A stretch of DNA of 64,000 bases from Raphanus sativus (Eukaryota > Streptophyta > Magnoliopsida > Brassicales > Brassicaceae), in assembly GCF_000801105.2 (NCBI RefSeq), contig NC_079511.1, positions 21,785,792 to 21,849,791 on the forward strand, in the 5' to 3' direction. A program made the position numbers and the translations under genes. Below are positions 44,726 through 57,053 of this stretch, one piece after another; positions within the stretch are counted from its first letter, which is position 1; each line of letters begins with the position of its first letter. The notes under the pieces are model-generated. The model saw only the letters and a program-made list of their open reading frames with translations. It had not been told where the DNA came from and did not search any database.

Positions 44726-44730
44726 TGAAC

Positions 44731-46928
44731 ATAAGGGAGGGAGAAGCCAATCTACAACATAAGGTTTTCTTTGAACCAGATCTACAACATAAAGGATTGA
44801 TGCTACAACCAAAACATCTTAGATAAGAGATCTAAGATAAAAGAGAAGAATGAAATGAAAAAGGGAGAACTACGGTTCCTTACCTCACCGGTGATTAGAT
44901 TTAGAAGGAAGACAAAACATATCTAGACAATAAGAGAGATTGGTTAGTTGTGGATATCCAATGGCTTGCATTCGTCTCCACGAGCACGAGAATACTCCAA
45001 AGTAGATGACTACACGATGACAATAAACTATAGATACCTCCTTATATAGCGACCATATTGAGAAGAGGAAAAGAGAAAGAAGAAGGAAAGAATAATAACA
45101 ACAAGATTTAAAAGAAGGAGATGCCATGTCAACAATTTGATAGAGCTCAGCTGTGTTTTTTTTTTGTGGAAAAAATATAGGAGGCTGCCTCTATAACCTC
45201 CTTTTTATAGGGAAAGATGTGAAAACTTTTGGGTTTATTATGTGGACCAGAAATAAAAAAATGGAGAAGATGAGATTTGGTCCAAACTAATAAAAACAAA
45301 GAAGACAACATACCGGTAGGCTTGGAGATGATTCTTTGAATGTGTTTTGGCTACAGTCACAGGATAATGCTAATCATTTCACGATATATTACCCATCCTT
45401 ACAGTACTTTAGCTTAAATACTCTTAACTCAGATGTTCTTTTTGGATGGTTGACAAAAAAAATATATGCACTTTGTTTTCATAGGAAACAAAATAAATTT
45501 TTAAAAATCTTTTAACTTATTCTGCGATATACCACAAACATGGATGTTACATTGATTTTAGTGACAATAGCCTGTTGAATGTCCCAGCTCCTCCCAAAAA
45601 ATTCATCGTATTTAAAATCATATACATTGTGTAAATACCATATATATAATTAATATTGCAGACCCCAAATTCTACATATATTCCTAAATAAATCTTTAAG
45701 GTAAAATATCCAAGAACGGATATCCTATCGGTTCCATGTTAAATCTTTGTAACCCGATTTTGAAACAGTTTGTTGGTTCGTCCTGGACAAGGACTAATAT
45801 CATATTGAAACCAAAACACTTTCACAAACCTTTATTATTCATCTAATACATATGTATCAAATACATATAAACGATATATATATAAGCCTGTAATTGTAAT
45901 ACATTCATAACACAATACATATTGGTTTGCAAAAGGGCATAATCACTATGCCACCAACAATGCATGTTTGCAACCTAAGGTACCCCTATAGTTACATGCA
46001 AAACAAAAAGTCTGTTGAAAAATAATTTGCTCAGTGAGTCAAGGTTCCCTAATATATAAACCATTCCCCATATATGCATCAATCATCAAGCAACAAAGGT
46101 CAAATATCTTTAAAAATATGATGTACGAAAATAAAGCAATCAAGTAAACCAAGCATTCACCCTTCACAGGTGGTTAGATCTTCCTGATCTTTGAGGCTTG
46201 TCTCTCGCTATTGGTCCAATCTAGATACAAAGCCTATCTGGTATTATGCACCTCAGCACCAGACACAAAATCTAAAGAACTGATCGCAATACACAATACT
46301 GCTACATAATCATGAATCCACATTGTTGAGGGTAGCTATGATAATTGACTAGTCCGGACTAACAGAACTCTAGAGGTAGAAGTGTTAGTGGATGAACTGG
46401 TCTACGTTACGGAATAAGTTATGTCTCTGGCTGGATTGTCCCTAACCCATCATGTAACACTTCTCAGACCAGGTCATGGGCTGGATGAACAGTCATGTTC
46501 TTGTTTGATTGTTGGATGGCTGATTAGCCTATGTCATCTCTAAACCTTGCTATGAGTAGGCTTATTGGACATATTCTTGTTTTATTGTTGTCCGGTCGGT
46601 CGAGCTATGCCTAAGACAGTTGTGGGTGTTACAATGGCCCTATCGAAAGGCACAATTTTTCAATAATGTTGTCCAGTGTGTCGATCAAGCCTCCTGCATG
46701 AGTATTAAAAACGATCTGACATTTGAGTGTCTCATCTCAACTGCTCGCTCTCATAAACCAACGACGAACTCTATCACCTTTTCTCATGAAACTCTGGATA
46801 ATCTATTACGAATCAATCATCCTTTGGTTCCGCAGAACTTGTATGGAGCGTGATTCTCTTCAAGGTTTGTCTACTCGATTTGTCTCTTAGAATGCTTTTG
46901 ACAAGTACAAGGATTTTTTCATGAGAGG
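44731..46928. other. Spacer without recognised genes
   Basis: AT-rich. An 80-codon minus-strand frame (44885-45127) begins with a hydrophobic stretch but has no other support. A 77-codon plus-strand frame at 46620-46853 has no recognisable domain. Parts near 46180-46620 look like degraded retroelement sequence, without ends that I can place. Confidence 0.4.
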
Positions 46929-47552
46929 TGATATACCTTGGTTTTTATGGATTTTAAGTATGATATAAGTCCAGTTTCAGAGTCTTTATTACTTTCTGCA
47001 CGTCTGTTCTAGAGTATTCACAGGGTCATGTATGTAGTGGAACAGTTTGGAGATTATGGAGCCACTTGGAGGATCAAGAGACACAAGACTGTAATCAGTA
47101 CTTGAACCTATTCCTGTTGGACTAGATATTTATTCGAAAAGAGAGTTAGTCTAGGAATTTAGTTGAACAATAATGAATCTGATATAATGCTTGTCTAAAT
47201 CATTGAATCCGCCATGAGAGTTGGTTTTTAATAAAATTAGGCACTATAGTTTTTTGCACTAAGAGATGGCTAACTTACTATTGAAATTCGAGTTCTAGAA
47301 TTTTTTTTTTAACAAACCCTCGGCACCTATTGATTGGAGTTTTGAATATCCCGTTTGATTTCTCTAAATATGATGCCTTCTCATCTTCAAAAAACCGATT
47401 TGTTTCAATTCTTTGTTTTATTTGTTTTTCTATTTTTTAGCTTTGCTCGAAACTGATAATCTATTGTGTGATTCTAGCCCGTGTGGATTTGATCCTTAAG
47501 TACTACAATGATCCTCTTATTTGAGAGGACTTAAGGTTTATTTGAGCATGTC
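46929..47552 (+). mobile_element. Partial LTR, same family as 21514-22904
   Basis: Starts TGATATACCTTGG and ends with the family's GATCCTTAAGTACTACAA, CTCTTATTTGAGAG and TTTGAGCATGT words. It is only about 620 bp against 1391 bp, so it is internally deleted. Neither flank shows an internal region with pol. Confidence 0.6.
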
Positions 47553-47624
47553 GTTATTTGACGCGTCAAGTCAGTGATTTGACTCGTTCTAGTGTCACTA
47601 AGTAACTGACCAGAGTAACTTACA

Positions 47625-47900
47625 ACGAAGGTGGCAACGGTGAGGACAATGTTTCTGGTGAGACTTCTCTTTGGGAATGCGGGCGTGTTAAGGCTCTGTT
47701 TGCAAGGCGATCAATGGCTATGGCTTCGTTTTGACAAGAGGAACATGTTGGTGGTCTCTTATTTTTTAATACGATCGATCAGATGGGAGATCGAGCCAAA
47801 AGAGTATTCACAAATAAATAAATTGAAAGAGTGTAGCTTTGCAATGACTTCGGTGGTGTGGACAGGGCTATCCGGCTATGCCTTGTTTGTGGGATGAAGA
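47625..47900 (+). pseudogene. Possible degraded coding fragment
   Basis: An 88-codon frame at 47631-47897 has no recognised domain. An alternative frame of the same DNA reads EGGNGEDNVSGETSLWECGR before stops. Composition is more GC-rich than the neighbours, so a decayed coding origin is possible, but I cannot say from what. Confidence 0.2.
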
Positions 47901-48049
47901 TAATTCCTCTCCTCCATGCAAAAAAAGTGATATCAGTGATGATAAAATGTGGCTAGATAAAATATATATGCATATACAACTATACACATTGTTTTGAATC
48001 TTTGGTGGGCTAAGCAAGGAAAAAATAGGCGGGCCACTTTTAAGTTCAT

Positions 48050-48350
48050 TACAATTGGGGTGATTGTAATATCAAGTTTTGGTATATAGTAGTGTATGTT
48101 GAAAATTTTATAAGAAATGATTTGACTATATATGTCACTAAAAATTAAACTTATCTTTGTGTCACACATAAAAGAATTTCGGGTTAAGAATGTTTGAACT
48201 AGATTAGTGGAAGAATGAGTGAATTATCGAAAAATTTCACGATATCATAGAAGTGAAGAAAAAATACGGAAAATGATTATTTTGTGATTTTAGGATTAGC
48301 AAACAAGTATTTTGAACCTCTAAACATGAATGAATCGACCGTTGGCCAAA
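48050..48350. repeat. Diverged duplicate, left copy
   Basis: Shares GGGGTGATTGTAA, then GTATGTTGAAA, TGATTTG, TATGTCAC and a distal TAACAAAT/TAGCAAAC..GTATTTTG block, in the same order, with 49865-50155. The Helitron lies just after this copy. Confidence 0.65.
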
Positions 48351-48404
48351 TTGTGGGGCCCACAGTCCGAGTAAACGATTGTGGGGGTCCATTGTTAAGG
48401 AAAA

Positions 48405-49761
48405 TCTATCTTATTAAAACAGAAACATTACAACTTCTTCTAGGTGGATTTTTAAATTGGACATCACATTATTATTCATACCTTAACCTTTCATTTAAAT
48501 ATTTCCTTAAATAACTATATATCAACCAACTATGTGACATCTTACACTCGATGTATAATAATTTAACTCTATTGACACTATACATTATATTATACATCTA
48601 TTCGTAAACAAAAAAAAATCCATTCTTTTTATTATTATACATCAAATGCGAGTACAAATTTAAAATTTGTTCGTAAACAACTATAATTTTTATACATTAT
48701 ATTATACATCTGTTCGTAAACAACTATAATTTTTGTATACATTATACATTATATCATACTTCTGGACATTATATTATACATCTGTTCGTAAACAACTATA
48801 TTTTTTATACATTATATTATACTTGTGGACATTGTATTATACATCTATTCGTAAACAGCTATAATTTTTTTGCATTATATTATACATCCTCTTTAGTCGA
48901 CTGGAAGTCATTAACAAGTCATTAGCCAGTTATTGATTAATATTTAGATTTTAAATTGCTGGATATAGATATCAGAATATATATATTTCTTGATACTCAA
49001 ATAATATAAGTATAACATAGAACATTCTATAATTTAAAGGGACGGATTTGCCTTAGATATGCAATAACTAGAATATATTTCCGTATCTATATAGCAAAGA
49101 AAAGGACAATAAGATATAACATCTTTCATTTTTTCCTGTACAATTGTTGTTACGGCTTATTAATTACATATCAAAACATGGATATTTACAATAAAATTTT
49201 ACTTTATGGGCCATAATATTTATATTGTGAATAAGTATAAAACAGAAACATTGTAAGCATTTAACTTTATAAAAAAACACATTAATCATTTTCTTATTGA
49301 ACTTTTAACATATATATTCAAAATACTATTTTATTAATAAAAACAAATTGAAACTATTTTTTTGGATTAGTACAGTTTCGTTTAAATTATTTAACCAAAT
49401 ATAAAACATTTATATATTAGCACGGTTAATCTTTGTTGGTTTTTTGCATAAATATTTTTATTTGTCTATTGTATAAATTATAACTATTTTATTAATATCC
49501 TAAGAAAGACTTCAGTTATGTTAGTCTAAATTTTATTGGTTAATATTTAGATTATTGTTTTCACCTTTACATCTATACTACGAAGCAGAGAAACTCACAA
49601 TTATATTAAACTACACAGTATTGAATTGGACATACTCAAAATTATTTAAAACTACACAATATAAAATTAGACAAACTCCAAATTATATTAACTACTATAG
49701 AATATGGATTATATGTTAAAACAAAAATGGAATCCGCGCGGTCGCGCGAGTCATGATCTAG
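48405..49761 (+). mobile_element. Non-autonomous Helitron, second family
   Basis: The left end is TCTATCTTATTAAAACAGAA after an A (48404). The right end is a GC-rich hairpin (CGCGCGGTCGCGCG, near 49736-49749), then CATGATCTAG ending at 49761 and a host T. These are standard Arabidopsis-type Helitron ends. No Rep/helicase is encoded. An AT-rich minisatellite lies in its left third. It shares no obvious similarity beyond the ends with the Helitron at 2109. Confidence 0.88.
48590..48870. repeat. Minisatellite inside the Helitron
   Basis: The word ATTATACATCTGTTCGTAAA with a following CAACTATAATTTTT recurs about five times (near 48595, 48665, 48705, 48775, 48838) with small changes. It is typical of repeat arrays inside plant Helitrons. 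Confidence 0.75.
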
Positions 49762-49864
49762 TGAGACTTTAAAATGGAAACATAACAAAATTCAGACGAG
49801 TGTGGAATTTTATGTGGGTTTACACTAACATAGGTAACACTTTTAACAAGAACTTTAAATTTGG

Positions 49865-50155
49865 TGAAATGGGGTGATTGTAAGATTTTGGTTTGTATTA
49901 CATGGTAATATATGTTGAAAGGCTTACAAAAACTGATTTGGCTATTTATGTCACCAAATATTATACATATTTTTTTAGTCACACATCCATAAATAATATT
50001 AAGGTTAAACATGATTAAAGTGAAAGTAATGGAAAATTTAATGACCGAAGAAAAAATGATTTGTAATATTATGTGAGTGAGGTTAAACTATAGAAAAATA
50101 TTATGTAATGATTTCAGTGTTAACAAATTAAGTATTTTGGCATCGGAAAATTAAC
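49865..50155. repeat. Diverged duplicate, right copy
   Basis: Partner of 48050-48350, located just after the Helitron's right flank. The two copies differ at many positions, so the duplication predates the Helitron or is of unrelated age. Confidence 0.65.
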
Positions 50156-50959
50156 ATAATGTGATAGAGTCCATGTGATAGAGTCCATGGACCGAGTGAA
50201 CAGATGCAGAGATGCACTGACAGAAGCTGTCGGAGGCATTACAGTTATATTAGATCAGGCGACACTGATCCTAAAACAGTACTGTAAGGTTATTGGAATG
50301 TAACAACAAAACTAACTAAACACGTCTTGGTAATAATGGGTTTTCTTCGGAAAATGTACAAAATAACAAGAGAAAAAAAAGTAATTGTGTTATGGATAAT
50401 TACATATATGAATGAAAAATGATCACTATGATATTTATTTTTTAGAATATTCTAAGTATTTTTAGATCTTCAAATCAAAATCAAAACTTTTAGTTGTATT
50501 CTTAAATAAATAGTTATATGTTATAATATGAGAGAAGTGATTGCTATGAAAGTTGTGTCTTTCTCATTAGCTCTTGCCACTCATATATATTGGGATCATA
50601 CAAGAGTTTACATCAAAGGAGAATCTACACATTGAATACATATTGACTACATTCATTACAATATCAAGACTTGGTCAAAGCTCGTAAATGCTCCGGTTGA
50701 ATGAGTCTTCATCTTGACTAGTCTTGGACGGAATGTAGACGGACCGGTGTGACGGAATGTAGACGGGTCGGATAGACGGGTCGGATGTAAACCTCCTTGG
50801 TCTTGGTTATGGGCAATCCACACAATCCATAGTATGGATTATAACACTCCCCCTTGGATGTCATAACCATATCGGGCTTGTAATGTGCTAACGTTGCCTC
50901 ATTAAAACTTTACTAGGAAAACCCATTGGAATAAAACCATAGTTAAGGAAAAAGAGTAC

Positions 50960-52236
50960 ATACATCTCAGTTTTTTAAAACACTGTCGCTGTAATCATCT
51001 CTGATGACCTAATATCAGCATATCAGGATTTCCTTCGGCCAATCGGTAGATCCAGTCATGGAGATTTTGTTTTTGAGTTCTCTCATCAGAGGAAACCCCT
51101 CCTTTTCAAACTAGGACGAAAAGAATATCTCTCTTACCTCTACCTGAAAAGACCTTCTACCTTTCGTTTACCTCTGGATTGAGGACAGTCTCGCTTTTCA
51201 TTTCCATCTCTAAGCTTTTCTTTTTCTCTGTCAATGGAGTCTCCTACAGTTGATTCATCTGGTTCTTCTCCCCTGCCGCCTGAGCCACCAGATCCGGATC
51301 TCGACGTGATGATGCCGGTGGTTCCTCATGTCCCTCCAGTTCCCCCTGACCCTCCACCGACTCTCCTAGTTTGCGCTTTCCTCCGCCAGATCTCGCCGTT
51401 TGTCATAACTTCTCTCCAACGGAAAGAACCGGAAGCTCCGATGCCATGGTTTCTCTGTGCTTCTACCAGGTTCTCGCTCATGTTTCTCTGCTCAGATGCA
51501 GAAGCATGGGTTGAGATATTAGTTGCAGGGTTTTTAGGGTTACTGATAGCTGATTGCAAACTTACTTTCCTCTATTGCTCATCAGTTCAAGGTCTCGAGG
51601 ACTGGACTTCGAATGGTGAAATACAGGAGGTGGTTTGTTTTCTGAATGCAGCTATTACCACAGTGCAACCCTTTGGAGTGCAGCTCCCTGCTGCTATGTG
51701 CAGGCTTCAGACAAAGAAGATCCTTCATCTGAAACATGGATTTCATGTTGCTGGATCCAAGTTCCATTGCTTCAAGCTTTCGCAAGAAGGAGATCCATGT
51801 GTCTCTGGAATCAAGATGTTATGATGTTCTTGAATGGACCTTTACCTCTTATTGAGGATGTTACAAGCCTTTGCTTGGCTATTTGGCGATGGTGGTTTGC
51901 CTCACAGCACTCTGCCTTCTCGAAGAGAATATGGATTGTGATTTCTGCTCTAGGCGTCAAAGCTACACTGCAGAAAGCTCTTCTCTCAACATTATCATCA
52001 GGAAACTCAAGACTTCATTGTCTTTCGGACTCTACCGTCTTTGCCCTGCGCTTAGGGTTGGATTTGATTGAAATCACAGGTTTTTCCATCATTGGGAACC
52101 TTGTCACTTTCATCACTCCGTTATCATGTTCTTCTAATCTATGCACTGTTTATTTTGCAAAGGGTGATTTACCCAAACTTTGTTCTTCAAGTACTCTGTT
52201 TTGAGATTATGAAATAAAAACGTTGACAAAAAAAAA
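50960..52236 (+). mobile_element. Compact LINE-derived retroposon with poly(A)
   Basis: The word GGAAAAAGAGTAC, with two ambiguous As before it, occurs directly at both sides (50945-50959 and 52237-52251), and the right side is preceded by a run of As. This is the target duplication of a target-primed retroposon, with the two halves of the copia element continuing on either side. The element is only about 1.28 kb. A plus-strand frame (51234-51824) starts MESPTVDSSGSSPLPPEPPD, a Pro-rich start like some LINE ORF1 proteins. The 3' part reads like a degraded LINE RNase H end (KALLSTLSSGNSRLHCLSDS region, about 51985-52040). The central ORF1/RT region is missing. It thus seems to keep the LINE's two ends only; a Sadhu-like retroposon is an alternative. 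Confidence 0.7.
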
Positions 52237-52281
52237 AAAGGAAAAAGAGTACAACACACATTACTCCCCCTGATTTGGACA

Positions 52282-55200
52282 TCACTGAAGGTCCTTGAGT
52301 TTACGCATGCCAATCTGCTGCGTGAGCTTCCTGAATGTGCTGGTGGGAAGTGACTTGGTGAAGAGGTCGGCTGAGTTCTCACTAGACCGGATCTGAACGA
52401 CATTGACCTCCTTAGCTTTCTGCAACTCATGGGTGAAAAAGAACTTGGGTAGAATATGTTTGGTTCGGTCACCCTTGATATACCCATCTTTGAGTTGAGC
52501 AATGCAGGCCACATTGTCCTCATATATGATGGTTAGACCATTGTCCTCGACCATACCACTATCTGATCGGATGTGTTGGGTCATAGACCTCAACCATACA
52601 CACTCACGACTTGCCTCATGCATGGCTAAGATTTCCGAGTGATTAGATGAAGTGGCTGCTATGGTTTGTTTCATAGAACGCCATGATATTGCAGTACCAC
52701 CATGAGTGAACACATAGCCGGTTTGGGACCGAGCATGGTGTGGATCAGATAAGTAGCCTGCATCGGCAAAGCCTACTAAACCATCTTTGGTTTCATTGGT
52801 ATAAAATAGACCCAAATCCTTAGTTCCTTGTAGGTAACGTAGGATATGTTTAATTCCGTTCCAGTGTCTTTGGGTCGGACATGAACTAAAACGAGCTAGG
52901 AGGTTCACGGCAAAACATATATCTGGTCTAGTGTGGCTAGCCAAATACATTAACGCTCCTATGGCACTGAGGTAAGGCACTTTAGGACCCAGGACATCCT
53001 CATCGTCCTTTTTAGGACCGAATCGGTCAGTGTCCACCCCAAGGGACCTCACAACCATTGGCCTGGTCAATGGGTGAGCATGGTCCATGTTAAATCTCTT
53101 GAGTACCTTTTCTATATATTTCTTTTGATGCACAAGGATTCCTCCTTTTATGTACTCAAGTTGTAACCCCAAACAGACTTTAGTTTTACCTAGGTCTTTC
53201 ATTTCAAACTCTTTCTTGAGACATTCAACTGTTTGGGCGATTTCCCCAGAGGTTCCAATGATGTTCAAATCATCAACATACACTGCTATGATAACAAATC
53301 CATTGTTTGCAAAATTCTTTATAAAGATACATGGACTGATAGGGTCGTTCTTATAGCCTTCTTTGGCAAGGTATTCGCTTAAGCAATTGTACCACATTCG
53401 ACCACTTTGCTTAAGTCCATATAAGGATTTGTTCAGCCTTATGCAGTGTTCTTCTCAAGAACCTTTGTTAGCTTTAAGCTCAATACCCTCTGGTAATCTC
53501 ATATATATTTCATTATCCAGTGGACCATAAAGGTATGCAGTTACAACATTCATTAACCGCATATCCAAATTTTCTTTGATGGCCAGACTTATTAAAAAGC
53601 GAAATGTAGTTGCATCCACCACAGGGGAGTATATCTCCACATAATCGATGCCTGGTATTTGTGAGAATCCTTGTGCTACAAGCCGTACTTTGTATCTTAC
53701 AATTTCACCATGTTCATTTCTCTTCCTCACAAATACTCACTTATATCCCACTGGTTTAACATTATAAGGTGTCCGGATAATCGATCTAAAGATATTCCTT
53801 TTCTTTAATGATTCTTACTCCACGTTTATGGCTTCTTTCCATTTAAGCCAATCTGATCTTTGAGTGCACTCTAGTATAGACGTGGGTTCATGATCCTCAT
53901 TTAAGTCCATCATATCAAGGGCTACATTATATGTAAATATATCATCGATGTCGACATCTTTCCGGTTCCATTTTGTCCCAGACATAAAATAGTTAATTGA
54001 GATCTCATCATTATCAATGCCTTCAGTACCATGAGGCTCGGCGTCCCGAGTCTCATTGGTTGGTACCTTAGGCATGGCCATTTCGGCCTTGTATGGACAA
54101 TCTATGACCTCGGTTTCTTTTGCACCTTTCTTTAATTTCCGAGGTCTTTTATCTTTGGAACCAATTGGTCTACCACGCTTAAGACGTGCTTTAGACTCTG
54201 TAGCCACTTGATTGTGTCCATCTTGGACATCAATACTTATTGGTGCATTACAAGCCGGTATATAGGACTTAGTCACTCTTTTCGGGTCAGCAAAGGAATC
54301 AGGCAATTGATTAGCTAGCTTTTGCATATGAATTATTTTCTGGACCTCTAAATCACATGATTGAGTCCGAGGATCTTGCCATGATAAGGATGTTTGATTC
54401 CATATTATTTCTTTGCCCAGCTTGTTATTTTCTCCCCCTAATGTTGGGTACTCTGATTCATCAAAATGACAATCAGCATATCTGGCCTTAAATAAATCTC
54501 CAGTAGTAGGCTCAAGATATTTAATAATGGTTGGAGAATCAAATCCAACATATATTCCCATCCTCCTTTGAGGTCCCATTTTTGTTCTCTGTGGTGGTGC
54601 AATAGGAACATACACAGAACATCCAAATGTTTTGATATGGGACACGTCTGGCTCATGACCCGAGAGTAATTGGGATGGAGAATATTTATGTTCACTGGAT
54701 GGCCTTATGCGTATCAATTCAGCAGCATGTAAAACTGCATGTCCCAAAACTGATACTGGTAGCTTCGACCTCATGAGTAATGGTCGAGCAATCAACTGGA
54801 TCTATTTAATGAAGGATTCGGCCAATCCGTTCTGTGGATGTACATGTGCCACGGAGTGTTCCACACTTACCCCCATGGACATACAGTAATCATTAAAAGC
54901 TTGGGAACTGAATTCACTTGCATTGTCAAGACGTATAGTCTTTAGTGGAAAATCTGGAAAGTGGGCTCGCAGTCTTATGATCTGGGCCAATAATTTTGCA
55001 AGTTCCAAGTTTCTAGTTGATAATAGACAAACATGCGACCATCTGGTCGATGCGTCAATAAGGACCATGAAATATCGAAATGTCCCACAAGGTGGGTGTA
55101 TTGGTCCACATATATCACCTTGTATCCTTTCCAGAAAGTTCAATGTTTCTTTAACCACCTTTACAGGTGATGGCCTTATTATTAATTTCCCTTGTGAGCA

Positions 55201-57053
55201 TGGAATACATGTAAGGCTCTTAGGGATAATATTCCTTTCTTTCAAGGAATGGCCAGTTGAGTTCAAAATTATTTTGTGCATCATGGATAAACCAGGATGG
55301 CCGAGCCTTTCATGCCATTGTTTAAAGGCTTCTTTGAACTCATTAGTCATTGTGACATTAGCCTCAACCATTTTTATATTGGCACAATAGAAGCCCATAG
55401 ATATAGCAGGGATAGTCTCTAGGACTTTCTTATGGCCTTGGGCATTATTATAAATCAAAAGGAATTCTTTCTTTCCCTCGCCCCTAGTTTCAACATGTAG
55501 ATCATTCATTCGAATGTCTTTGAAACTTAACAAATTTTTCTTTGATTTAGGAGAATATAATGGATCAGAAATTTCTAGATGAGTGCCATTAGGCATTATT
55601 AAGTGAGCCAAGCCATGGCCTTCAATAAGGCTGGCCGTGCATGCTATAGTTTTGATATTGGCATTCTTTAAGGTGAGGTTAACAAAATATCTTTTGTCTT
55701 TTAATATAGTGTGACTTGATCCACTATCCACTACTAGCAGGTTCTTGCCTTCTTTCACTTCTGAAAATAGACAAGAGTCAACACCTTAGATATTACTTAG
55801 GTGAAAGGATGTCTTAATGGTTTTGTTTTATTGTTCTTAATAAGTTTAACTTATATAAGGCATATATATAAAATAAAATTTTATTTCATAGATAGAATTG
55901 CCAAAGTCATAGAACATAGGAAACAAATACATAAAGCCAAAGCAAAAATGCAAAAGTGCAAAGACAAAAGCAACATGATGTCGAAATCTTAATTGGCCTC
56001 TTTAAGGCAATCCGAAGTCTCAAATCCAAGAAGGTCATCATTCTCATGGTCGAAATCTTTCTCATCATCTTGATGGATCCAATTTGCCACAGGGTTCTTT
56101 CCCTTTATGCTCTCATGGTAGAGTTTAACAAGATGTTGGGGAGTTTTGCATCGGTTAGCCCAATGATTGGTCATCCCACAACGATAGCAAGGAGATTTGG
56201 TCGAGCCATGGGTTTTGAAGTCGGACTTATACCCACGGCTAGCTTGATGACCTCGGCTATAGCCTCGGCCTCGGCTGCGACCAAGATGGTCTCGTGGTTG
56301 GAATCCACGGCCTCATGGTTGAGACCCACGACCTCGTGGTTGAAACCCACGGTTATGTTCTTGCCATCTTCCACGGCCCCTCATATGACCATGGTATGAC
56401 TCTCTTGGAGTCTCATCTTTTGGCTCTATTGCCGCATATGCCTCAGGCAATGCTTCAGCACCAGGTGGCCTCAGCTCACTATTCATCATGAGTAACTCAT
56501 TGTTTTGCTCAGCTAGCAACAAACAAGAGATCAGAGCAGCATATGTGGAGAAACTCTTTTCTCGGTATTGTCGCTGAAGCACAACATTGCTGGTGTGGAA
56601 TGTAGAGAATGTCTTCTCCAACATGTCAGCATCAGTGATAGTCTCTCCACACAATTTCAACTTAGAGACTATCTTGAATAAAACCGAGTTATACTCTTCC
56701 ACAGACTTATATTTTTGGATCCTTAGGATCCTCCAATCATAGAGGGCCTTTGGCAAGATCACAGTTTTCTGATGATCATATCTGGTTTTCAACTCTGTCC
56801 AAAGTTCCAGAGGATCCTCAATAGTGAGATATTGATCTTTAAGACCTTCAGCAAAGTGATGGCGAATGATAACAATTGCCTCGTATTTATTCTTGACTGA
56901 TGGTTCAGTGCCTTCAGTGATAGTATCACCAAGGTTTTTGGACCTCAAGAGGATCTTGGTATCAAGTGCCCATTGGAGGTAATTATCTCCGGAGAGATTG
57001 AGGGCGGCAAACTCAAGATTGTTGATTTTCGACATCTGAATCAAATAATCCAT
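52282..57053 (-). pseudogene. Copia gag-pol, several nonsense codons
   Basis: Gag (57053-56313) has the copia UBN2 gag domain (LNLSGDNYLQWALDTKILLR) and an Arg/Gly-rich tail; after a stop, the same frame continues to a zinc knuckle CYRCGMTNHWANRC (56189-56148). Pol is in another frame: protease DSGSSHTIL and integrase (HERLGHPGLS, CIPCSQGK, IRLDNASEF) in 55758-54802, then 54795-53815, 53730-53455 and 53397-52282 with the YVDD active site (53280-53269) and RNase H. The pol pieces share one frame and are separated by single in-frame stops at about 54800, 53813, 53752 (TGA at a normal Trp) and 53453. The integrase reads LDNAS where most copia have SDNGG. Not functional as it stands. Confidence 0.9.

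Noticed and set aside
48590..48870. CRISPR-like array of repeats and spacers
   Set aside because: Repeats are AT-rich, imperfect and irregularly spaced inside a plant Helitron; it is a minisatellite.
51326..51785. Minus-strand ORFs over the LINE-derived insertion
   Set aside because: Antisense of the retroposon's own frames; orientation is set by the poly(A) tail and target duplication.
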